Of a DNA stretch of 64,000 bases, positions 12,292-22,867 are shown in pieces. This stretch comes from Xylaria sp. FL1777 (lineage: Eukaryota > Ascomycota > Sordariomycetes > Xylariales > Xylariaceae), in assembly GCA_022578965.1 (NCBI GenBank), contig MU400535.1, positions 124,001-188,000 of the forward strand, written 5' to 3'. Each line of letters opens with the position of its first letter. The first letter of the stretch is position 1. Made by a program: the position numbers and the translations under genes. A model generated the notes under the pieces. It saw only the letters and a list, made by a program, of their open reading frames with translations, was not told where the DNA came from and did not search any database.

Positions 12292-14276
12292 ACCGGCGGC
12301 AGATGGGGTCGCAACAATTATGGACACTTTTCTCAAACGATTATAGTATCGAGACCGGGCGTGTCGTCGTAGGAAGCACCGGTGGCCAGTAGGGCAAAGG
12401 CAATGCGCGATCAATGACACCCTCCTGCTTCATTCGGCAAATGCAAAATGCAGAGGGGAGACGGCGGGACAGTCGAGCGAGAGTGGCCCCGGTCTGTGAA
12501 GGTATGTGCGGGCGAACACTGTAGCAAGGAGGAAGCGGGTGAAGCGGGTGAAGTGGCCAGAATATGGAATTTAGCCAGATATTAGATTCTATAAAACGGG
12601 TAGGCAGGTACTATAACGGGAATGTGCAGGCTGTGCAGAGAGCACCTGCAGACCGGATCGAGGGTTGCCACTCTGTTGATTTTCATTCGTGTAAACCCAA
12701 CGACAACAACCTTGGTACCTACTTGGTATGTTGCATGTACCTGTAGTTATACTTAGGTATGATGCAGGCAGATACCGGTGTCCATGTGGAAAGAAAGACT
12801 TAGGTATCCAAGCAGTTGAATACAGAAGATAAGATACTGATACGTCTGCTGTGGGTAATGCTAGATGTACCTAGTAGTAGCGTAACACAGTACAGGTATT
12901 GTACTGTACATGTATATAGATAATTTGCTAAGCCTGGCTAACAAGTTATTTGATACATAAAGAATGAGTCGTGTCAAAAAATCTTTCACTTCTTCAAGGC
13001 GGCGGCAAACAATCCGAAACAATCGCAACGTGTTCTTTTAACACTGCTGATTGCCTATTAATAATGCGGCAGGTACCGTTCGAGATGTAGTATACTTAGT
13101 GTACAGTATTCTGACCATGAGAATCGAACAATTCAACGTCATACCAGACGATTACAGGCAGGTGGTTCGACACTAGCACGAGTTCTGTACGAGCCAGAAC
13201 TCTTGGTGGCTTGTCTCGGCAAGTCGGGACATTGAAAGTCAGGGGTACTGGACTAGGGTCATGGGTATTAGTAAACACCGTACTTAGCTAAGGTGTAGAA
13301 CTACTGTAAGTTGTCAGCCACCTACTGACTGGAATAGATAGATACGAATGAATTGATGCATGAACCAAAGAGGTAGGTACCTACCGTGCCTGAATAGATA
13401 GTAGAGTATAAAATAATAGTTGAAGTCGAACAAACTTGACATTTGTCTCAATAGGTGTTCCCGGCGGCCATGCTGCGGTCTTGTGACTCGCACGCATGGG
13501 ATCGCTCCCATGGGATCTGCCGTGCCTTAAGTAGGTACATGAGTAGTTGCATATGAGCGTCAGGTGGGATTGGTCAATTGCTGGACACCTCTTAAACCTC
13601 TTGATTGGCGTTGTTACTGCTATTTGTATACTACAGAATCTCCGTATTCGTTAATCCGGAGTTGTTGTTGTTCATGGTAGTCATAGAGTGATAGGGAAGA
13701 GAATTCAGCAGCACTACTGTGCCTTCACAAGAAAACATGCAAGCGGTTGGTCATACATTATTCATTTTCATTCATTTCCCGCATCAGATATACTACCATA
13801 GGCCAAAAGGTTATTAACCGAGTTCGGCAGGCATGCGGAGCTCTGCTGAATTACAATGTATGTCTCTGGCCAATCCCTGCTCCGCCTTCAGGTGTAGTGT
13901 AGTATGGATCTCGGAACAAGGTCAAGCGAGAGCTTGATAACGCTCTCATACTGTTCCCAGACTCATATAATGCCAAATTCCATCAGTCCTGTGACGTACA
14001 ACTCGTCAAAGACGCCTGTATGTGCTGGCCGACAAGAAACCAAACAACCGGAAACCCCCACTTCGGCCGAAATCGGTCGCAGCTTTGAAGTTGGTCGGTC
14101 AAGGCCCATGAGGGACAGATCCGTCGATGAGTCGAGAAGAATGGTCATCAGTCGTCGAAAAATAAACCCATATCAATATCAAATGCGACAGCGCTATGCA
14201 GTGGAGGTAGATAGGAGTACTCGATAAAGGGATGGCGGGGTGTTTGCTGCCTCGGAGATGCGTTGTCTCAAACCCG
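12292..14276. other. Intergenic spacer, no gene seen
   Basis: About 2 kb between ERO1 (its promoter lies at the left end) and the 3' end of CKS1. It is rich in TAGGTA/TACCTA words, for example a near-palindromic GGTAGGTACCTACCG around 13372-13386. Several frames of 60-107 codons exist, but they show no family pattern, codon bias or splice logic. Confidence 0.45.
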
Positions 14277-14809
14277 TTACGACGGCTGAAAGTTAAGCGG
14301 ACGCCTTGGGGGTCTGTATTAGTCACCCTGTCTCAGAGATAGATTCGCTGTAGCACTCACTTAAAGAGTAGGATATGCGGCTCGGGCTCATGGACTTCAT
14401 AATGTTCCCAGCCCAGGCTCTATGTCACGCCCGATCAGTTCATGTCCGTCCTTGTGCTACCTGGGTCAAATCAGGCGAAGAGTGCGACATACCTGGGTAA
14501 TACCCATCGCGCGCCACTCGTCCTCCCACAGCAACTTCAGAGTGCCCTTGGTTGTGTCGTGGTACTCCTTCGGAATCGCCTTGAGCATGGCCTTGGGAAG
14601 CTGCACGTGTCGGTATTCGTACTCGTCATCTGAATAACTAGAAGCGCAAGTTAGCGACATAATCATCGTGTGGAAGCTGGACTAGGTCGGTTGGCCTACC
14701 GAGCAGAGTAGTGGATCATCTCGATGAATTCTTCAAGTCGCGCCCGCTCGCTATCCTTTAAGGGCCGGGGCTCTTGATTGCGACGCGACATGTCAACGTC
14801 CAACGGCAT
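14277..14809 (-). CDS. CKS1: CKS1, cyclin-dependent kinase regulatory subunit
   Basis: Small adaptor that binds Cdk1 and recognises phosphorylated substrates. Four exons, 14700-14809, 14493-14637, 14361-14419 and 14277-14304, give 113 aa. The protein contains the full CKS fold: [68 protein letters not shown]. It ends RPLNFQPS, the usual fungal tail. The last exon has only 28 coding bases. At the third donor the bases read AA/GTGAGT, so retention of that intron would end the protein at ...LLFK by an immediate TGA, removing only the RPLNFQPS tail. An ATG encoding MSRRNQ lies six codons downstream of the chosen start. Confidence 0.95.
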
Positions 14810-15596
14810 GGTGCTCGATTGAGAGTGATAGTACGGGGCCGGGAAAGGACTGAGGCTGCACCCTAGTAGGTATGGATCTAAAGGAGACAAATCCGAGTAC
14901 TGCAGAAGTGACTTATGGGGAAAATATGAAGACGCGAAAAGGAAAGGTAGGTGCTGGAGACCAGAGTTATATACCCTGAAACGCGCGTGTCTGTGTCACC
15001 TGTAAGAAAGGTTTGTCCCGTGATGTTTGGGAAGCAGGCGCAAGCTACAATCAGGTTTTTGTGATCTTTGAGAAGGCACCCTAAAAGCTATAAGCTGCTT
15101 GAAGGTGGGAGAGGCGTCCCGGGCAACAATCTTGTCGAAAAAGCTGGAGAGTGCTAACACCTAGGTAATCACGATAGTACGATTAATGGAGGGGAAAGTC
15201 AACAAAGCTATGCCTATAAAAGTATTATTCTCTTGTTAGGTACACCATCCCCTCCTGTAGGTTTATCGATTAGATAGCATCATAGCCACTGCTTGGTCCC
15301 TCGGCAGCTTATCAGTCGCACACTATCTGGGGCCGAAGCTGGGGGAACCGCGGCCTAACGCCACATTGTGGCTTATCTCTCCACAAGCACCCAACCCACA
15401 ACCCAAAGACGGCCCTGAAGGTCTCTGTTGTTTCGCTTGGCATGTTGGTTCCATCTCGATGCAGGCAGGACCACGTTGAGCTTATTGACTGATACTGATC
15501 CTGGCGTGCTCCCCTTCTACGCTACCGGTATTTACTACCTACCTAAATACTTACCTACCTAAGTACATATCCAGACAGCAAGCCAACCCCCACGTC

Positions 15597-15623
15597 CATA
15601 CCTGCCATACCTGCCATACCTGC
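15597..15623. repeat. 9-bp tandem repeat, three copies
   Basis: CATACCTGC is repeated three times without change, upstream of the RSC4-like gene. It is likely polymerase slippage. Confidence 0.85.
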
Positions 15624-15716
15624 CTGTAGCTAGACAAAGCCCTTCTCGAATTTGTGATTGCCAAGTCGAGGGCGGTGTCTTTTGGCTCGAACGCATTCCT
15701 GAGCCCTGCAGCACTA

Positions 15717-15743
15717 CCTACTGCCTACTGCCTACTGCCTACT
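15717..15743. repeat. 7-bp tandem repeat, nearly four copies
   Basis: CCTACTG is repeated three times plus a partial copy, about 80 bp upstream of the RSC4-like start codon and probably within the 5' leader. Confidence 0.85.
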
Positions 15744-15824
15744 TTCTGACCCCCTCCGCAATCAACCGCGTCAAGCTTCCGCGCTACGTGCGCCTCGCTC
15801 ACCTTCCAGTTGCAGCATCTGGCA

Positions 15825-18586
15825 ATGGAGAGCAAGCGCAAAGCTAGCGGCACCAACGGACTAGAGATGGCCGCCGACAACGACCGCGCTGCGAAGCGTC
15901 GCAAATTAATCGAGGTGAGTCTTAGTCGTCCCGTTTCCCATCCTGCGTCGACGTTTGCGATGCGACAGTTTCGCGATGCTTTGCGACAGAGACGTCGTCC
16001 ACCAGTGCGCGTGCGTTGCGACTGGCCAGTAGCAGGGCCCAGCTACGACAGCTGTCTGATACCATGCGCGATCCAATGCCTTCCTTGTTCCTAGCCAATC
16101 CACCACCGAAAAGAGGACCCGATCCTCTCACCTTGCACGCAGGTCGATCACTTCAAACACCTATCCTCCTCCCCACCTGCCCTTTACCGATCGACCGATC
16201 GCATTATTACACTTTGGCTGACAAGGGCACGGTCTTCTAGGAATATGGTGACCTGGCAGATGGCGAGACGAGCGAATCTACGACAGCATACGGGTTAAGC
16301 ATCCTTGAGTCCATCAGGGCTACAACAGACAAGAAGTATGTATATGGGGGACCTTGCTGAATCTGCCATAATGGGCATCCATCTTCTACTAGCCAAGATT
16401 ACATGAACCGTTTTTCAACAATGCCACAAAGGTCTTATGTGTGCATGCTAACAATACTTCACAGCGGTCGTGCGGTGTCTCCCTACTTCGAAGCGCTTCC
16501 TTCACGATCGGAAAACCCACAGTACTACAAGAAGATACGACTCCCTTTATCACTTGAGGTAATTGAGCGCAAACTCAGAGAGCAACAATACTCCACATTA
16601 TCTTCTCTCGAGAGTGACTTTAAACGCCTAGTCTCCAATGCAAAAGAGACCAACGATCGAAGCTCTACTATTTTTGGCGACGCAGAACGTGTACGCAAAG
16701 CCGTGAGCAATTTAATGGTCAAGCACAACCCTGCTTATAAATCAGGCAATTACCAAGCAGTGCCTACACCACTTCCTCCTACTCCTGAACCAGAGGATGA
16801 TGAGGATAACGAAGAGGCTAATGGCGAGGTGGATGAGGATATTGGGGCACAGACTACCGGGGAAGATGATGCAGAGCCATTATCACAAGGTGATGTTGAC
16901 GACCCCGAGGAAGGAGATGAGGAAGAAGAAGATGGAGAGGAAGATGAGGAGGACGACGAGGACGAGGACGAGCAAGAGGGAGACAATGACGAGGACACTC
17001 ATCCAAAACGCCGACGGGGTTCATCGTGGAGAAAGGCTGACCCTGGACCTTCCCGAGATTCTGGAACACCAGCTCAGAATTCCATCCTGCGTACCGGCAA
17101 AGCAGATCACTATTATGAAGGTATCCCGTTCAGCAAGCTCAACTTCCAGCAGGCTCAAGAGAAGGTTATTGAGGAATTAATTCGTAAGAAAGAGGAACCG
17201 TAAGCGTTACTCATGCGTAAATGTCGAAGTATTGGCTAATGAAAGCACATAGCGACGACTATCCGTATTTCGAACCATTCATTTATCTTCCCCCGCGGAC
17301 TCTGAGAGACTATTACGAGGTTATCGCGGAACCTCTTTCACTTAAGGCCTTGCAAAAACAGGTTCGTGGCCAGCACGGTCGAGCGGAAGCAACATATGTC
17401 AGCGACTTCAAAGGTTGGGCTGCCTTCGAAGACCAAGCCAGCCTCATATGGAAGAATGCTTATCACTACAACGAGGACGGTAGTGACATATTCACGATGG
17501 CGCAGGAACTTGAAGTTAGTCTGGATATTCACCAAATCTATAGATGGATACTAACTAGCATAGGAAATGTTCCAAGAACTTCTCAAAGAAGCTAAAGAGA
17601 ATGTGCCAGAACCACCTCAACCTAAGATCAAGTTAAAGTTGCCGCAGGCTGTGGAAACTTCGGGGCATCCAAAGAAGATTACCATCCATGTTGGTGGGAA
17701 AACAAGTGCAACAGGATCCCCAGCTCCAGCAACGGGGCAGTCTGGAGAGAGCGAGGCAACGCGGAATGAGACTCCTGTAAACAGAAATCCATTTGGTGGT
17801 GTGAGTTCAGCTGGTACATCAGTCAGCCTGAGTCAGTTAGACAAGGCACGAAGTATGTCCGCGTCTGTAGGCCCACCCAGCCCGAGCGTGATGGGCGTAA
17901 CGAAGACCGAGGATATCGTGCAAACCGCACCCATTACTCGGCCACAGGCTACACCCACAACTTTTCATCATTTCGTCCCAGTGGTGGTGAATAATGCTCC
18001 AACCCCAATACCCAACGGTAATGCTCCACAATACCAACAACCTCCTCCACCTCCGCCACCCCCTAAGAAAAGTGCTACGGATATCCTAGAAGCACAGAAA
18101 TATCGGCCTCAACCAATTAGTTAGTATATCCATTTCCCACTCACAATATTTTTACTAATCACGCCCTCAGGGGAAGCGGACGCTCTCATGCCGAGATTAG
18201 TCATTACGACTCATCCTTCAGCTCAAGTCGAGAACAAGCTTATAGCGACCTTCTCCGCTAGCGTGACCGAATATCAGCAGGAGATTGTCGTCAATATACC
18301 ATTAAGTCATTTCCGACTACAATTCAAACCCCTGGTCGCGCCATTCTTAGAAACGGAACACCGAGAATGGAAGCTCAACGTAATACACGACACAACACGG
18401 TTATTTCCCTCATCAGTGTCATTTGATAAACGAGGGGAACCGATTTTTGACGTCACGTTACGGTATGGGATCAACCGGCTTGAGGTGACGCTTATTGCGG
18501 CACTCCCGAGAGGCGAGAGGGCCCTCAATGGTCTGAATATGGAGATGGAGAGATTTGTCCTACACATGAATTTACTCAAGCATTGA
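15825..18586 (+). CDS. RSC4-like tandem bromodomain protein of the RSC chromatin remodeller
   Basis: Six exons, 15825-15914, 16241-16335, 16465-17199, 17253-17514, 17564-18119 and 18171-18586, give 717 aa. Bromodomain 1 (about residues 63-145) begins RAVSPYFEALPSR. Bromodomain 2 (about 308-390) begins DYPYFEPFIYLPPR and contains the canonical acetyl-lysine-binding NAYHYN. In bromodomain 1 the equivalent stretch is NAKETND, so the usual Tyr-Asn pair is altered. A long Asp/Glu-rich linker separates the two. A proline-rich stretch precedes the C-terminal domain (PRLVITTHPS ... FVLHMNLLKH), as in fungal Rsc4 homologues. It probably binds acetylated histones in the nucleus. The start MESKRKAS is preferred over an in-frame ATG five codons upstream. 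The acidic linker is a GA-rich purine tract (about 16790-16990) with spurious frames on the other strand. Confidence 0.88.
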
Positions 18587-20697
18587 TGTGTTGCTTGTTG
18601 CGCGCCAACAATTCCCAGTGGAAAATTCGCAGAAAAATATACTGCCCCGATCGATGTTGGCACGCTATTTCCATCTCCCTCCAGGGCATGGGACTCACTT
18701 CGCTGCTCGGTGATCAACCAAGCACCAGCTGTTGAGGATGAAGTAGCCCGAGTCTCCTTGACTCCATATCTAGCCCTGCAGGATACTAAGCGACTTCGCG
18801 CTTATATTAAACTAATAGCTCACGATATCAGCTCCCCTACTCATAACGGCAGGCTTGTGCCATAGCCCTATAGCTGACTCGAGGTAGTCGTTGACTTTGT
18901 ATGGTTAAGCATTTTTCTTGCTTGGTTTGGAGTCCGGGGTGATACAAGTGATTACAGTAAAATGGTTGGGAGGGCCATTCCGATCGGTCAGATTGTGCCT
19001 GCTTCTTGATTGCTGTGTACGAATATTATACCTCCTTTGGTGTTTGTGGTGGCTAGAGCCAGATATGTGATAAAAGACGCCTGTCTGTACTGGGATCAAA
19101 CAGTTTACAGGTGTGCCAAGTACGTATCACGCTTTGTAAATCAAGTAATAAATGAGTAGTATGATGCGCTAAACACCACATTTGTCTTCCTGCGGGCTTC
19201 TGACGAACAAATCACTTCAACACGAATTATCGAGTGCTCCTAGATAACGATATAGATTGATATCCGTAATCCGATCAGGTCACATCATGTATAAACTTAG
19301 ACAAAAAGTAGGTCTGTATCTATCTGACCAGAACGGCGACGGCTCTCCCATATCACGTCGAATCCATAACAATCGACAAGTCCATCAACCTGCGACTTCT
19401 CAACTCCTCAACTCCTCGGTCGAGGAGTTTGAAAAGCGGCAAATGCTGACCCCAGAAACCTATACGACTAAGTCATTGTAGAAGCAGCTACACTACGGTA
19501 TGCCTTGAACCTGGCCTCTTCTATCGTGCACTTGCGCTAGGTGGCAAACGAGTGCGTGAACACGAATCTACCGAAGAATGCATTCACATGATTAATCTAT
19601 GGAGCATAGATTCTTTGAACAGGAAGGATATATGGCGCACTTAACTCATTCACCACGACTCCTGAGCGCGTTCCTGGATGAGATATATCATGATTTTCGT
19701 GATGCTATTTTTTTTTTTTTTTTACCGAGCAACTCATTTCCCCATTTCTGTAAATTCGTCACGATAGAAACGAAGCCGAGCCATAGAGATTAAAACGTCT
19801 AACTAACTCTGACGGGTCGAGTTGGAAGACGAATATAGAACATAATGGAATCCTATCGTGCCACTCATATTTAACGGACCTGAAGATAAAGGTCGGATAT
19901 TTCGTTTCTCCTGGAGGGTTGAAATTTAATCTCGACAAACGCCGCTGGGCCAGATCGTCTGTTGGAAAACACTTCCTTTCAGAAGTGATATTGTTGGCTC
20001 GTACTCTCTTCATGTGCTGTTGCATGTGGTTATGTGTAAGGCACTACAGCAGTGTTATACCGCATATGTATCCCTTGTCCCAACCTACCTGTTTATACGT
20101 GCAGATTTCCACTGGCCTGTTTTAATAGGACAGAAACGGACTTGTACTGCAACTGCTAGATCAGACTTTCCAATCTACCTAAATCAGTGGCGCTAATAAT
20201 ATCCACATTGCTTCTTCAAGAAAGCTAGTTAGATAGATAGGCTCCATACCTAGTGTTGATTTAAAGCAAGATAATTATCTACATATGTAGGCTAACAGGC
20301 AGGTACCTAAGGTATACATTGTATACTTGAGTACTTATGTAATGTCTGGCTGGTGTGTGTTGGGCGAGTGTTAGGTGCTGAACTATAATTGTGTTTTAGT
20401 GGTGCCCGGCGTCCTGCCTGCAAGAAATGCTTCACGCTAGAAGACCCTGATTCAGCTATCGACTCTTATCTAATGGCTAGCCCGGTTAACCCGACAGCTA
20501 GAGGTGGGGTTTTCCTGCTCACCGCTCACCGCTTGGAGGGGAGGCAGAATTTTTTTTCATACAGTCCCTCCACAAAGCGGGCTATTTGCACAATTACCGT
20601 GCCTAATAAGTTGCCCGCAGAGTTCCTGTCCCTCCCAAAAAATCCTGTCCTCCGGCATTCCTTTCCCACTCTTCATCTCCCCTGAACGCACGCAAAG
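18587..20697. other. Intergenic spacer and Hsp70 promoter
   Basis: About 2.1 kb without a convincing gene. Contents include a perfect hairpin (AACTCCTCG-GT-CGAGGAGTT, 19410-19429), a 16-base T run (19708-19723), and a C/T-rich leader just before the Hsp70 start, typical of highly expressed fungal genes. I found no clear triple heat-shock element by eye. Confidence 0.45.
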
Positions 20698-22867
20698 ATG
20701 GCCGAAGAAGTCTACGATGGTGCCGTCGGCATCGATTTGGGTATGTTGCGACAAGGGCGCCCCGTCGTCGCGGCGGGGATTCCGTGATGTGATGCTGCTA
20801 CACGAGCAAGGGCTGACGGCTGCTGTGCCTCGACTTATAGGTACCACCTACTCCTGCGTCGCCATCTACGAGGGAAACAATGTCGAGATCATTGCCAACG
20901 AGCAGGGTAGCTTCACCACCCCGTCCTTCGTCTCCTTCAACGAGAAGGAGCGTCTGATCGGTGAGGCCGCCAAGAACCAGGCTGCCATGAACCCCCGCAA
21001 CACCGTCTTCGATGTCAAGTAGGTCGACAGCCGCCGTCTTGATTGGATATAGCGATATAGTCCATCAGACTGCCACCCAATCACCCGAAGCACCGCGTTC
21101 TAATGTGTATTCTCCATCACAGGCGATTGATTGGCCGACCTTTCAGCGACCCCGTCGTCAAGAAGGATATTGAGTCATGGCCCTTCAAGGTCATTGAGCA
21201 GGGCAGCTCTGGCAACCCTATTGTCGAGGTCGAATACCTCGGCGAGACCAAGACTTTCTCCCCCCAGGAGATCTCTGCCATGGTCCTCACCAAGGTAAGC
21301 CATATCCAGGCAAGACCGTGAGTTCGCCCACTGCTGCTGACACGCGCTGCGTAGATGAAGGAGATTGCCGAGACCAAGCTCGGAAAGAAGGTGGAGAAGG
21401 CCGTCATCACCGTCCCGGCCTACTTCAACGACAACCAGCGCCAGGCCACCAAGGATGCTGGTGCCATTGCCGGTCTTAATGTTCTTCGTATCATTAACGA
21501 GCCCACGGCCGCTGCTATTGCCTACGGTCTCGGATCAAACAAGAGCAATAAGGAGCGCAATGTTCTGATCTACGATCTTGGTGGTGGTACTTTTGATGTG
21601 TCTCTCCTAAACATCCAGGGCGGTGTCTTTACCGTCAAGGCTACCGCTGGTGATACCCATCTTGGTGGCCAAGATTTCGATACCAACCTTCTAGACCACT
21701 GCAAGAAGGAGTTCCAGAGGAAGACCAAGAAGGACATCTCCGGCGACCCCCGTGCTCTCCGCAGACTCCGAACAGCTTGCGAGCGTGCCAAGAGGACTCT
21801 TTCCAACGGTGCCCAGACCACAATCGAGATTGACTCGCTCTTCGACGGCGAGGACTTCTTCCTTCAGATCACCCGTGCCCGTTTCGAGGACCTCAACGCC
21901 AAGGCTTTCGCTGGTACCCTGGAGCCCGTTTCCCAGGTTCTCAAGGATTCTGGTGTCGAGAAGAGTGGCGTTGACGAGATCGTCCTCGTCGGTGGTTCAA
22001 CCCGTATTCCCAAGATCCAGAAGCTGCTGAGCGACTTCTTCAACGGCAAGAAGCTCGAAAAGAGCATCAACCCCGACGAGGCTGTTGCCTACGGTGCTGC
22101 CGTGCAGGCCGGTATCCTTTCTGGAAAGGCTACTTCGGCTGATACCTCCGACCTCCTTCTCTTGGACGTTGTTCCTCTATCTCTTGGTGTTGCCATGGAG
22201 GGCAACATCTTCGCTCCTGTCGTCACTCGTGGTCAGACCGTCCCTACCATCAAGAAGCGGACATTCACCACTGTTGCCGACAACCAGCAGACCGTCCAGT
22301 TCCCGGTCTACCAAGGCGAACGTGTCAACTGTGAGGACAACACCTCACTGGGTGAATTCACTCTCGCCCCCATCCCTCCTATGCGGGCCGGTGAGGCTGT
22401 TCTCGAGGTTGTTTTCGAGGTCGATGTCAACGGTATTCTCAAGGTCACTGCCACTGAGAAGACCTCTGGCCGTAGTGCCAACATCACCATCGCCAACTCT
22501 GTCGGCAAGCTCTCGTCGACTGAGATTGAGAACATGATTAACGGTAAGCCCTTATGACGAAAACGACTAAAACTACAGCTTGCTAATGTAGAACACAGAC
22601 GCCGAGAAATTCAAGAACAGTGATGAGGCTTTCAGCAAGCGATTCGAGGCTAAGCAACAATTAGAATCCTACATCAGCCGTGTTGAGGAGATTATCTCCG
22701 ACCCGACCCTCTCCCTCAAGCTCAAGCGTGGCCAGAAGGACAAGATCGAGGAGACTCTTAGCGAGGCCATGGGTCAACTTGAGCTCGAGGACTCAACCGC
22801 TGATGACCTAAAGAAGAAGGAGCTAGCTCTGAAGAGGCTAGTGACAAAGGCGATGTCATCGCGATAA
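20698..22867 (+). CDS. SSB1: SSB-type ribosome-associated Hsp70 chaperone
   Basis: Cytosolic Hsp70 of the Ssb subfamily, which sits at the ribosome exit tunnel and folds nascent chains. Five exons, 20698-20740, 20841-21018, 21123-21294, 21355-22543 and 22599-22867, give 616 aa, the usual Ssb length. The ATPase signatures are all present: [31 protein letters not shown] and [17 protein letters not shown]. The substrate-binding domain follows ([29 protein letters not shown]). The C-terminus ends ...[10 protein letters not shown] without the EEVD motif of Ssa proteins, supporting the Ssb assignment. Introns cluster in the first 650 bp and near the 3' end. Coding sequence is strongly C-biased at third positions, as expected for a highly expressed gene. 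Confidence 0.96.

Larger units (their letters stand above)
14810..15824. other. Divergent promoter region with short tandem repeats
   Basis: About 1 kb between CKS1 (minus strand) and the RSC4-like gene (plus strand). It carries several ACCTACCTAA words and two short tandem repeats near the bromodomain gene. No coding sequence is seen. Confidence 0.5.

Noticed and set aside
13904..14326. Overlapping frames on both strands (107 and 75 codons) next to CKS1
   Set aside because: No family pattern; the region overlaps the last CKS1 exon and intron.
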